A stretch of DNA of 64,000 bases, from contig CM057469.1 in NCBI GenBank assembly GCA_030035585.1, forward strand, positions 119,390,650 through 119,454,649, in the 5' to 3' direction. The position numbers were made by a program, and so were the translations under genes. Within the stretch, counting starts at the first letter, position 1; each line of letters opens with the position of its first letter. Source of the stretch: Dugong dugon (lineage: Eukaryota; Chordata; Mammalia; Sirenia; Dugongidae). A model generated the notes under the pieces. That model was given only the letters and a program-made list of their open reading frames with translations, did no database searches and was not told where the DNA came from. Of the stretch, positions 1-10,805 are shown piece after piece.

Positions 1-2278
1 TAGGGGCTATTGAAAATGGTATTGTTTTCCTGATTTCCTTTTCAACGTTCTCCTCATTGGTGTATAGGAATCCAACTGGTTTTTGAATGTTTATCTTGTA
101 TCCTGCTACTCTGCTGACTCTTTCTATTAGTTCTAGTAGATTTCTCATGGAGTCTTTAGGGTTTTCTATGTATAGTATCATATCATCTGCAAACAGGGAC
201 AGTTTAACTTCTTCATTACCAATTTGGATGCCCTTTATTTCTTTTTCTTGCCTTATTCTACCTAGAACTTCCAGCACAATGTTAAATAGGAGTGGTAATA
301 AAGGGCACCCTTGTCTTGTTCCTGTTTTCAAGGGGAATGTTTACACCCTCTCTCCATTAAGAATGATGTTGGCCATTGGTTTTGCATAGATGCCGTTTAT
401 TATGTTGAGAAATTTCCCTTCTATACCTATTTTGTTGAGAGTTTTAACAGGAATGGGTGTTGGACTTTGTCAAATGCCTTTTCTGCATCAATTGAGATGA
501 TCATGTGATTCTTTTCTTTCCTTTTATTTATGTGGTGGATTACATTGATTGATTTTCTAATGTTGAACCATCCTTGCATACCTGGTATGAATCCTACTTG
601 GTTGTGGTGTATTATTTTTTTGATATTATGCTGAATTCTCTTGGCTAGAATTTTGTTCAGAATTTTTGCATCTATATTCATGAGAGATATTGGTTTGTAA
701 TTTTCTTTTTTTGTGACATCTTTTCCTGATTTTGGTATCAGCATTATGCTGGCTTCATGGAATGTATTTGGAAGTGTTGTTTCCTCTTCTATGCTCTGAA
801 ATAGCTTCAGTAGTACTGGTACAAGCTCTTCTGCAAACGCTTTGTAGAATTCTCCAGTGAAGCCATCTGGGCCAGGGCTTTTGTTGGTTGGGAGTATTTT
901 TATTACCTTTTCAATCTCTTCTCTTGTTATGGGTCTGTTCAGATTTTCAACATCACTTTGTTGTAGTTTGGGTGGACTGTGTGTTTCTAGAAATTTATCA
1001 ATTTCCTCTGGGTTTTCAAATTTTTTGGAGTATAGTTTTTCATAATATTCTGTTATAATCCTTTTTATTTCAGTTTGGTCTGTTGTAATGTCCCCCATTT
1101 CCTTTCTTATTTGGGTTATTTGTGTCCTCTCCTGTTTTTATTTTGTCAGTCTGGCCAGTGGTTTGTCAATTTTGTTGATTCTTTCAAAGAACCAACTTTT
1201 GGTTTTATTGATTCTTTCTATTGTTTTCCTGTTCTCTATTTCATTGATTTCTGCTCTGATCTTTACTATTTCCTTTCTTCCAGTGGTTGTGGGCTTTTTT
1301 TGGTGTTCTCTTTGTGTTGCTTTGCGTTCTGTAGTTAATGTTTTGATTTTGTCCCTTTCTTCTTTTTTGATATGTGCATCTATTGCTATAAATTGTCCTC
1401 TGAGGACTGCCTTTGCTGTGTCTCAAAGGTTTTGGTATGATATGTTTTCATTCTCATTTGATTCTAGGAATTTTTTGATTCCTTCTCTGATTTCTTCTAT
1501 TACCCAGTGATGTGTACACAGGGTATTATTCAGTTTCCATGTAGTTGATTTTTTTTCCCTTGCTCTTTCTACTGTTAATTTCTACCTTGATGGTCTTGTG
1601 GTCAGAGAAGATACTTTAAATTATCTCAATGTTTTGGATCTTGTTGAGGATTGCTCTGTGGCCTAAGATGTGGTCTGTTCTGGAGAACGTTCCATGTGCA
1701 TTGGAAAAGAATGTGTACTTTGCAGTGGTTGGATGGAGTGTTCTATATATGTCTATGAGGTCAAGTTGGCTGATTGTGCCCTTTAGGTCTTCTGTATCTT
1801 TGCTGAGTTTCTTCTTAGTTGTTGTGTCCTTTACTGAGAGTGGTGTGTTGAAGTCTCCTACTATTATTGTGGAACTGTCAATTTCTTTTTTCAGTGTTGT
1901 TAGAGTTTATTGTATGTATTTTGGTCATTAGGTGCGTAGATGTTTATTATGGTTATGTCTTCATGATGGATTGTCCCCTTAATCATTATATAGTATCCTT
2001 CTTTGTCTTTTATGGTAGATTTTGTTTTAAAGTCTATTTTACCTGAGATTAGAATTTCCACTCCTGCTCTTTTTTGGTAGTTGTTAGCTTGATATATTTT
2101 TTTCCAACTATTGACTTTTAATAAATTTACATCTTCCTTTCTAAGGTGTTTCTCTTGTAGACAGCATATTGATGGATCCTGTTTTCTTATCCATTATCAG
2201 TCTCTGTCTCTTTACAGGTGTATTAAGTCCATTTACATTCAGTGTAATTATTGATAGATGTGAGTTTGTTGCTGTCAT
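1..2278 (-). pseudogene. L1 ORF2 (endonuclease/reverse transcriptase), partial and decayed
   Basis: ORF2p nicks genomic DNA with an APE-like endonuclease and copies L1 RNA at the nick. The frame starts at the minus-strand ATG at 2278 (Met-Thr-Ala-Thr-Asn-Ser-His). The N-terminal endonuclease is followed by a linker and the fingers/palm of the reverse transcriptase. The longest intact stretch, 1098-427, spans the conserved Pro-Gly-Pro-Asp-Gly-Phe block. The catalytic Phe-Ala-Asp-Asp lies at 193-182 and is preserved. Roughly 760 codons lie in the window; the C-terminal third is off the left edge. Several stops and frameshifts interrupt the frame. Confidence 0.9.
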
Positions 2279-2687
2279 TTTGTAGTGCTGAAGTTTTCTT
2301 TGTTCTTCTTACTCTCTTGTGCTGACTTACTTTTGTTTGTGGATTTTGTTTTTCGTTCCTTTTGTTTTTGTAGGTTTTGTTTTTTGCCAAGACTTTATGT
2401 TTTTTCTCCTTTTTATCATGAGTATGTTTGTTAACTTTCTTTGCGGTTACCATGAATTTTACCCTTATCTTTTTACGTTTGAGGCAGTCTAACATCACTT
2501 GGTATCACCTTACCTTCCTCTCCATTACAAGGTTCTATACCTATCCAGTTTATTCCCTTTTATTGTTTTGATGTTGTTGTCATTTACTGATTAACTGCTC
2601 TGATTCCCTGTTGTATTTCTTTTGGTTTGGGATAGTCCTCGAGAGTTCATTTCCTAGATTGGTATCTGGCTGGTACGATACTGCTTC
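2279..2687 (-). other. Long L1 inter-ORF region with a lysine-rich frame
   Basis: About 410 bases separate ORF1 and ORF2. In human L1 the gap is about 60 bases. A 91-codon lysine-rich frame (2498-2223) runs through it and overlaps the first codons of ORF2 in another frame. The plus-strand L1 has an open frame of 99 codons in the same place (52240-52539) with the same C-terminal residues. The middle sections of the two frames are read in different phases because of small indels, which argues against protein-level conservation. Confidence 0.6.
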
Positions 2688-3734
2688 CTAGGTTCTGCCT
2701 GTGAGCTGAAGCTGTTTGTCTGCAGATTGAAGAACTCCCTTTAATAATTCTTGTACGTTTAGTTTGACTTTTACATATTCCCTTAATTTCTGTTTATCTG
2801 GAAATGTCCTAATTTCACCATCAAATTTGAATGAGAGTTTTGCAGGATATATCATTGTTGGCTGACAGTTTTTTTCTTTCAATATTCTATATATGTCATC
2901 CCATTGCCTTCTTGCCGGCATGGTTTCTGCCAAATAATCTGAGCTTAGTCTTATTGTTTCTCCTCTGTATGTGACTTCTTGTTTTTCAGCAGCTGCTCTC
3001 AGGATTCTTTGTTTGTCTTTGGTTTTGTCGAGTGTGATTATGATATGCCTTGGTGATTTTCTTTTGGTGTCTCTTCTATATGGGGTTCGTTGAGCTTCTT
3101 GGATGGCCAGCTTTTCATCTTTCATGATGTTGGGGAAGTTTTCTGTCAGCAGTTCCTCATTGATCCTCTCTGTGTTTTCTGTTTTCTCCCCCTGTTCTGG
3201 AATTCCAATCACTTGCAAATTTTTCCTTTTGATTGTGTCCCACATATCTCTCAGGATCTCTTCATTTTCTTTATTCTTTTTTCTGGGTTTTACTGAAACA
3301 GAGTTGTATCCAACTGTTTGTCTTCAATTCCACTGATCCTATCTTCCACCGTTTTAAATCTGCTTCTCAGCCCTTCTATGACACCGTCCATTTCTGAAAT
3401 CTTGTTATTTATCCTTTGGATTTCTAATTGTTGTCTATGTATAATTTCTAGTTGTGAATTTATTTTGGCATTTTGTTCCTCATTATTTTCCTGAATTCTT
3501 CCAGTTTTTTGTCTGTATTTTCTAGGAATTTTTTGTTTTTTCCTATTGTTTGTCAGGTTTTTGCCTCAGTTCTTAGAGAATTCTGAGTATTAGAGATTTG
3601 AATTCCCTATCAGGTGGTTCTAGTACATTTTCTTCCACAGGAGAGTCATCTGGTGTTTTATTTTGGATGCATACTTGAACCATCCTGGCGTGTTTTTGTA
3701 AATGTTTTGATATTGTCTGCTGTCTTAGGGGCAT
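2688..3734 (-). pseudogene. L1 ORF1 (RNA-binding chaperone), decayed
   Basis: ORF1p is the trimeric coiled-coil RNA-binding protein that packages L1 RNA in the cytoplasm. The likely start is the minus-strand ATG at 3734-3732, the same start context as the plus-strand copy at 51023. The C-terminal 185 codons (3245-2688) are open and contain the conserved RNA-binding part beginning Met-Trp-Asp-Thr-Ile-Lys, and they end in Leu-Thr-Gly-Arg-Thr. Upstream, the frame is broken: an in-frame TAA replaces a Glu codon near 3290, and one A is missing from an A-run near 3270 relative to the plus-strand copy. Usual length is about 340-350 codons, which matches this span. Confidence 0.85.
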
Positions 3735-5368
3735 TCAGTAGTCATTTTTCTCGTTTATTGATTGTAGATTTGTTTGTCTTGTCCCTTTTTTAAAAAAAAA
3801 AATTGACTATGTCTGAGCAGGCAGACCATGTTTTTTGTTGTTTGCTCATCTGTGGGCACAATACTTTTTGCCTCCTTATCCAACTGGCAGCGTCAGTCAC
3901 TCAGATATGGTACAGCAGGGCAGGTCTAGGTGACGAGGATTTACTGGGACGGGTTGTTTGTGGCACTTGATACAGCCATCAGAGTGGGTTGATAGTCAGT
4001 GCGGGGCAGGTCCCAGTAGGCCGTGCCTGTGCTGCTTGGTGGTGTGAGGTCAAGTGCCCGGTGCAGGTAGGCAGGATGCAACGGGGAAATTGTTATGTGT
4101 GGAGCCAAGATGGATATGGGAGAGAGGAAAGAGGAACAGGAACCAAAAACATACAAACAAACAAAAAAGAATGGTAGGGGAGCTTGCCGTTGGTGTGGAG
4201 AGATGAGAGACTATGAAATGGAGAAAAACATATAGGGGAATAGGAAGAAAAGAAAAAAAGAATAAATAAAAATCAGTAAGGTTAAAGAACTGCAAAGTTC
4301 ACAGGATCCCACCAGTGCAGCTATGTGGTCTGGGGAAGTCGCTCTCAGGTGTTTCAGTATAGCCTGTCTAGAAGGCCTAGGGGTATACAATGCTAGGTAT
4401 TCAGGGAACAGAAAAAGAAGGAAGATATAGAGAGATGAGAAACCAAGCAATGAAGAAAGACAAAAAAGGAAAGAGAGGGAAAAGAAAATAATACAAATTA
4501 GAAGAAAAAAAAGGACAAGAAAGACCCCCAAAAATCAGAAGAAAAAAAAAAAAAAACAACGAAAAAAGAAATGTCCTCAGGGCTCCATCTGTACGTCTGT
4601 GGAAGCCGAGGGGATTCTCCTTGCCATGCAGCTCCGCCTGGCCAGAAAGGGCTCCCAACTCAAGAAAAGGAAAAGAAAACAAACAAACAATTCAAAACAA
4701 ACAAATGAACAAAGCTCCGGGATCCCACCAGCATGGCAGCCCAGACTGGGAAGCAGCTCCACCCTCAAACAGAGCTCCTCAGCCCCTCAGGAAGAAGCAA
4801 AGATGGTGCCCAGAGCCAGATATTTGAGCAAAAGAATGGGGAGGTGGTGAGAGGCAAGGAAGAATTTAAAAGAAGCAGAAATAAGAACACCAGCAGCCAA
4901 CAAATTGCACTCAGAGATCCACCCGTTTGGGTGTGTGCAATCCAAGCAGCCGGTGTTTCCCGGTCAAGAGATTGTGGCCCCAGGAAGTAGAGGAAGCTGA
5001 GTCGGGGTGAAGAAGGGTGGGTGGTGGGAAAACGTGTATCGCAAATTACCACTTGTTTTGTCTCCCACTGGACCCTCCGTCAGGCTGCTTTCTCATACCC
5101 CCGTTTGCTGGTCTCCAATAGGAGTCCAAGATGGTGGATCCATGCTGCTTTAGCTGGTAGGGGACCTCTGCATGAATCTCTCCTCATTCTCCTTTCTCGG
5201 TCAGTTTTCTCACTCCATTTGGTGCTTGGCTGAGTTCTGTATGTCTTCATTTGATGTTTTAGGGTTTCAGGATTGTTGTATTCTCTGTTCGGCTTAGTTT
5301 TTCGGATCTTTGCTGTGGAGGGACAGCGTGGTGCTTCTGCCTAGAGAGCCATTTTACCGGAACTCTCC
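3735..5368 (-). promoter_or_regulatory. L1 5'UTR (internal promoter region)
   Basis: About 1.6 kb lie between the L1 5' terminus and the ORF1 start. The length nearly matches the plus-strand copy (49410-51022). In mammalian L1s this region carries the internal RNA polymerase II promoter. Here it is GC-richer than its surroundings at the 5' end and has A-rich purine tracts around 4400-4700. The open frames read through it on either strand differ between the copies and I treat them as chance. Confidence 0.75.
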
Positions 5369-6632
5369 AAAGACTGTTACTTTTTGTGTGTGAACTTTTT
5401 CATGGGTTTTTACAATAGAGGTCTCGTACAATATTTGTCCTTTTGTGATTGACTTATTTCACTCAGCATAATACCCTCCAGTTTCATCCATGTTATGAGA
5501 TGCTTCACAGATTCATCGTTGTTCTTTCTCATTGCATAGTACTCCATTGTGTATATGTACCATAGTTTTTTGTCCATTCATCTGTTGATGGGCATCTAGG
5601 TTGTTTCCATCATTTTGCTAACGTGGACTTTGCTGCCATGAACATAGATGTGCATATGTTTATTCGAGTGAAGGCTGGTATTTCTCTAGGATATATTCCT
5701 AGCAGTGGGATTGCTGGATTGAATGGTATGTCTATTTCTAGCTTTCTGAGGAAGCGCCGTATCATTTTCCAAAATGGTTGTATCATTTTGCATTCCCACC
5801 AGCAGTGCATAAGAGTTCCAATCTCCCTGCAGCCCCCCCAACATTTATTATTTCCAATGTTTTTGATTCGTGCCAGTAATGCTGGGGTGAGATGTATCTC
5901 ATTGTGGTTTTAATTTGCATTTCTCTAATGGCTAGTGATCGTGAGCATTTCCTCATGGGTCTGTTGGCCGTTTGAATGTCTTCTTTGGTGAAGTGTCTGT
6001 TCATTTCCTTTGCCCATTTTTTAATAGAATTATTTGTTTTGTTTTTTTTTTGTTGTAGAGGTATTGGATTTTTTTGTAGGTTATGGAGATTAGACCTTTG
6101 TCTGACTTGTACTGTCCAAAAATTTTTTCCCAGTCTGTAGGTTCTCTTTTTACTCTTTTGGTGAAGTCTTTTGAAGATCATAGGTGTTTGATTTTTAGAA
6201 ACTCTCAGTGATCTAGCTTATCTTCTGGGGTTTGTGTGTTGATGGTTATGGTTTATATACTGTTAATGCTGTGTATTAGGGCCTGTAGCTTTGGTCCTAT
6301 GTTTTCTTAAATGAACTTTATAGTTTTATGCTTTATATTCAGGTCTTTGATCCATTTTGAAGTAGTTTTTGTATATGGTGTGAGGTATGGGTTCTGTTTC
6401 ATTTTTTGTGAAGATGGATATCCAGTTTTGCCAGCAGCATTTGTTTAAAAGACTGTCTTTTCCCCCATTTGATGGACTTTGGGCCCTTGTCAAAGATCAG
6501 GTGACTGTAGGTGTATGGATTTACATCTGGGTTCTCAATTCTGTTGCATTGATCAATGTACCTGTTGTTGTACCACTACCTGGCAATTTTAACTACCATA
6601 GGTTCTGAAGTCAGGTAGTGTGAGTCCACAGC
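5369..6632 (-). mobile_element. 5'-truncated L1, ORF2 C-terminus and start of 3'UTR
   Basis: Minus-strand match to the last third of L1 ORF2. It reads from the region encoding Leu-Pro-Asp-Phe near 6625 through the cysteine-rich C-terminal domain at about 5800, and into the first bases of the 3'UTR near 5375. The frame is broken by indels. It is truncated at about 6632 on its 5' side. Its 3'UTR stops abruptly at 5369, exactly where the 5' end of the 1-5368 L1 begins, so the rest of its 3'UTR probably lies beyond the left window edge. Confidence 0.88.
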
Positions 6633-6669
6633 TGAGGAACTTTTGAGAAATGTAGAAGTCTAAATTTCA

Positions 6670-6745
6670 TTCATAAAGAATTTTAATGCAGTAGGGTTGA
6701 GGTGAGGTCTAGGAATGCATGAAAAGACTCTTCAGGTGACTCGAT
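6670..6745 (+). repeat. Probable MER5A-like hAT MITE fragment
   Basis: A short stretch resembles the central part of the MER5 family: a GTAGG-type motif, then a GGTGAGG-type motif, then a CAGGTGA box. This is recognised by eye only and the fragment is short and diverged. Confidence 0.35.
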
Positions 6746-7678
6746 ACACAGCCAATTTAAAAGCTTATTTTGGATCACATGAAGACTTTCAGTATATTGG
6801 AAAAAAACTTGTTTTATGACTCTTTGGAAACCTCCTATGAAAAATAATTAAGACACTAGTCACAACTTAAAAAAAAAAAAATCTTGATATTGAGTCACTA
6901 GTTTGCTGTTAATAATCCAGCAAAATGGGCTTTGTTCTGACCTCTGGAGTAAATCCATCTGTGCACTCCTTCCTCACCAGTTTTAGTGTGTGTCACTATT
7001 TTCAGGGAGACAAAAACTCATGCACCCAGCTGTCTTTGCTTCTCATAGGTGTGCATCCATTAGGTCCAAATTATTGATTATTGTAAAATACATATGGTAT
7101 TTGCCAAGAAAACTGTCTTGGTGCATCCAAGTATCAGAATATAGCCAAGCTCTGGAACCTATGGAGAATTAAGTCACATAAACTGTCAAGAAACATCAAA
7201 ACATATATTTTCCTACAAAAATGAAACAATGCCCTTTCTGCTTGGAATAGAGAACCCAGATATTCAGACTTGGAAAGATATCATTAATTCCTCCCTTATT
7301 CCACAAATAAATTAAAACCATAGGGAAACAGTGTTCAAAATAATTCCAGTTTTAATTATAAAGCATCCAATAAACCTGCAGTATTTTTAAAGCTGTGTTT
7401 GTTTATATGTATAAGTGTTGTTCAGGGTATATAGAATATAAAATGGAGTTGCTAAGAATTGGAGTAGATGTTTTTATGGCACTTTTTAGTCAAGTAGAAT
7501 AATGTGATTAATTAATTTAGGTAAAATAATTGCAACACTGTGACATTCAGTCTATCAACCTCTAAAATAATGTTTGCTCAGGTGTTTTGAAAGGAAAGAG
7601 CAACTCTTAAACATGAAAAATCTCATGCCCATTTGCAATTTGATAATTTCTGCATCTATAGTTTAAAACCCCAAAGCT
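6746..7678. other. Non-genic stretch, nothing recognised
   Basis: AT-rich DNA with scattered stops in all frames. I recognise no repeat or exon. It ends at the 5' end of the RTE element. Confidence 0.5.
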
Positions 7679-10600
7679 TCTGTCAGTTTGACATACTGTG
7701 GTGGCTTGCATGTTGCTGTGATACTGGAAGCTATTCCACCAGTATTGCAAATACCAGCAGGGTCACCTATGGTGGACAGATTTCAATGGAGCTTCTAGAC
7801 TAAGACAGACTAGGAAGAAAGACCTGGCAGTCTAATTCTGAAAAATTTAGCAAGTGAAAATCTGAATAGCAACCGAACATCGTCTGATATATTGAGGGAA
7901 GTTGAGTCCCTCAGATTGGAAGGCACCCAAAATACAACTGGGGAAGAGCTGTCTGTTCAAACTAGAGTCAGCCTTAATGACATTGATGAGGTAAATCTTT
8001 AGGGACTTTAATTTGCTGAGGTGGCATGATTCAAAATGAGAAGAAACATCTGCAAACCTCCATTAATAATTGGATCATGGAATGTACAAAGTATGAATCT
8101 AGATAAATTGAAGTCATAAAAAATAAAATGGATGGCATAAAGATTGATATCCTAGGCATTAGTAAGCTGAAATGGACTGGTCGTGATCATTTTGAATCAG
8201 ACAATCGTATGGTCTACTATGTTGGGAATGACAAATTGAATAGGAATGGTGTCACAGTCATCATCAAAAGGAACATTTCAAGATCTATCCTAAAGTACAA
8301 TGCTCTCAGTGATAAGATGATATCTGTAGGCCTACAAGGAAGATCAATTAATAAGATTATTATTCAAATTTACCCACCAACCACTAATGCCAAAGACGAG
8401 AATATTGAAGATGTTCACCAACTTTTGCAGTCTGAAATTGATCAAACATGCAATCAAGATGCATTGATAATTAATTACTGGTGATTGGAATATGAAAATT
8501 AGAAACAGGGAAGAAGGATAGGTAGTTGGAAAATATGGACTTGGTGATGAAAATGATGCCAGAGATCAAATTATACAATTTTGCAATAGCAAGGATTTAT
8601 TCATTTGCAAAAATTTATTTTCAACAACATAAATGGCAAATATACCGGTGAACGTCACTGGGTGAAAAACATAGGAATCAAATTGATTACATCTGTGAAG
8701 AGAGAGGATGTAGAAGCTCAATATCCTTTGTCAGAACAAGGCCAGGGGCCTACTGTAGGACAGACCATCAAGTGCTCATATGTAAATTCAAGTTGAAGCT
8801 GAAGAAAACTAGAATAAGTTCACGAGAGACATATGACCTTGAGTCTGTCCCACTTAAATTTAGAGACCATCTCAAGAATAGTTTTGATGCACTGAACACT
8901 AATGATCGAAGACCAGATGAGTTGTAGAATGATATCAACCATATCATACATGAAGAAAGCAAAAAGTTCATTAAAAAGACAGGAAAGAAAGAAAAGACCA
9001 AAATGGTTGGCAGAAGAGACTCAGAAATTTGCTCTTGAACATAGAGTAGCTAAAGCTAATAGAAGAAATGATGAAGTAAAAGAGTTGAACAGAAGATTTC
9101 AAAGGGAAGCTAGAGAAGATAAAGTAAATAAATATCATGAAATGTGCAAGGACCTGGAGTTAGAAAATCAAAAGGGAAGAACACAGAGAGCATTTCTCAA
9201 GCTGAAAGAACTGAGGAAAAAATTCAAGCTTCGAGTTGCAATACTGAAGGATTCTACAGGGAAGATATTGAACTACTCAGGAAGCATCAAAAGAAGATGG
9301 AAGGAATACACAGTTACTGTAGCAAAAAGAATTGGTTGATGTTCAGTCATTTCAGGAGGTAGCATATGATCAAGAACTGATGGTATTGAAAGAAGAAGTC
9401 CAAGCTGCACTGAAGACACTGGCAAAAAACAAGGCTTCAGGAACTGATGGAATACCAACTGAGATGTTTCAACAAATGAATGCAGTGCTGGAGTGTGCTC
9501 TCTCATGAATGTCAAGAAATTTGGAAGACAGCTACCTGGCCAGCTAACTGGAAGATATATATATTTGTTACCATTTCAAAGGAAGGTGATCCAATAGAAT
9601 GTGGAAATTATTGTAAAGTATCATTAATATCACAAACAAGTAAAATTTTGCTGAAGATCATTCAAAACTGATTGCAGCCGTACATTGACAGGAAACTAAC
9701 AAAAGTTCAAGCCAGATTCAGAAGAGGACTTGGAAAGAGGGATATCATCGTTGATGTCAGATGGATCTTGGCTGTAAGCAGATAATACTAGAAAGATGTT
9801 TACCTGTGTTTTATTGACTATGCAAAGGCATAGTGGATCATAACAAATTATGGATCACATTGTGAAGAATGGAAATTCCATAGCAATTAATTGTGCTCAT
9901 GAGGAACCTGTTCATAGACCAAGAGGCTGTTGTTCAAACAGAATAAGAGTATACTGCATGTTTTAAAATCAGGAAAAGTGTGCTTTAGGGTTGTATCCTT
10001 TCACCATACTTATTCCATCTGTATTTGAGCAAATAATCTGAGAATCTGTATTGTATGAAGAAGAATGTGGCATCAGGATTGAAAGAAGGCTCATTAACAA
10101 CCTATGATATTCAGATAACGCAACTTTGCTTGCTGAAAGTGAAGAGGACTTGAAGCACTTACTGATGAAAATGAAACACTACAGTCTTCAGTAGGGATAG
10201 CACCTCGACGTAAAGGAAATAAAAATCTTCCCAACTGGATGAATACGCAACATTGTGATAAACGGAGAAAAGATTGAAGTTGTTAAGGATTTCATTTTAC
10301 TTGAATCTACAATCAATGCCCATGGAAGCAGCAGTCAAGAAATCAAATGATGTATTGCACTGGGCAAATCTGCTGCAAAAGACCTCTTTGAAGTGTTAAA
10401 AAGAAAAGACATCACTTTGAGTACTAGGGTATTTTCAATCACTCATATGCATGCAAAATCTGGGTAATGAATAAGGAAGACTAAAGTAGAACTGATGACT
10501 TTCAATTATGGTGTTGGTGAAGAATATTAGATATACCATGGACTGCCAGAAGAATTCGTCTCACATACTTTGGACTTGTTATCAGGAAAGACCAGTCTCT

Positions 10601-10805
10601 GAAGAAGGACATCATGCTTCGTAAGGTAGACAGTTAACGAAAAAGAGAAAGACCCTCAATGAGATGGATTGACTTAGTGGCTACAACAATGGGCTCGATC
10701 ATAGCAATGATTGTGAGGATGGCACAGGATCAGGCAGTGTCTCCCTCTGTTGTTCACAGTGTTGCTATAAGTTGGAACCTACTGGAAGGTACCTAATGAA
10801 AACAA
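7679..10805 (+). mobile_element. RTE/BovB-clade LINE, near full length
   Basis: This is the most complete RTE in the window, about 3.1 kb. It has the 5'UTR that recurs at 19126, a single ORF (endonuclease then reverse transcriptase), and a 3' end that runs into a short AAC-like tail. RTE elements in this clade are typically about 3.2 kb with one ORF and a very short 3'UTR. It matches the RTE family known from afrotherian genomes. It is diverged and carries many stops. Confidence 0.92.
8036..10796 (+). pseudogene. RTE endonuclease/reverse transcriptase ORF, decayed
   Basis: The frame starts at the ATG at 8036 and ends in the terminal TAA at about 10796, a few bases before the tail, as usual for RTE. 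The APE-like endonuclease is best preserved at 8128-8484 (Ile-Leu-Gly-Ile-Ser and a His-Phe-Glu-Ser-Asp block). A basic linker rich in Lys and Arg is open at 8902-9339. The reverse transcriptase follows, heavily broken. The Tyr-Ala-Asp-Asp catalytic box has become Tyr-Ser-Asp-Asn (10108-10119) and is preceded by a TGA. No functional protein is possible. Confidence 0.88.

Larger units (their letters stand above)
1..5368 (-). mobile_element. Near full-length L1 LINE, 3' end cut off by the window edge
   Basis: On the minus strand the order is 5'UTR (5368 to 3735), ORF1 (3734 to 2688), a long inter-ORF region, then ORF2 from 2278 to the window edge inside the reverse transcriptase domain. The same order and almost the same 5' terminus occur in the plus-strand L1 that starts at 49410, so the 5' end at about 5368 looks genuine. 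Both ORFs carry stops and frameshifts, so the copy is dead. It sits directly against the 3'UTR of another minus-strand L1 (5369-6632), which suggests insertion into it. Confidence 0.93.

Noticed and set aside
4050..5052. Several overlapping 60-106-codon frames on both strands
   Set aside because: They lie in the L1 5'UTR, read T-rich or purine-rich DNA and do not match between the two L1 copies.
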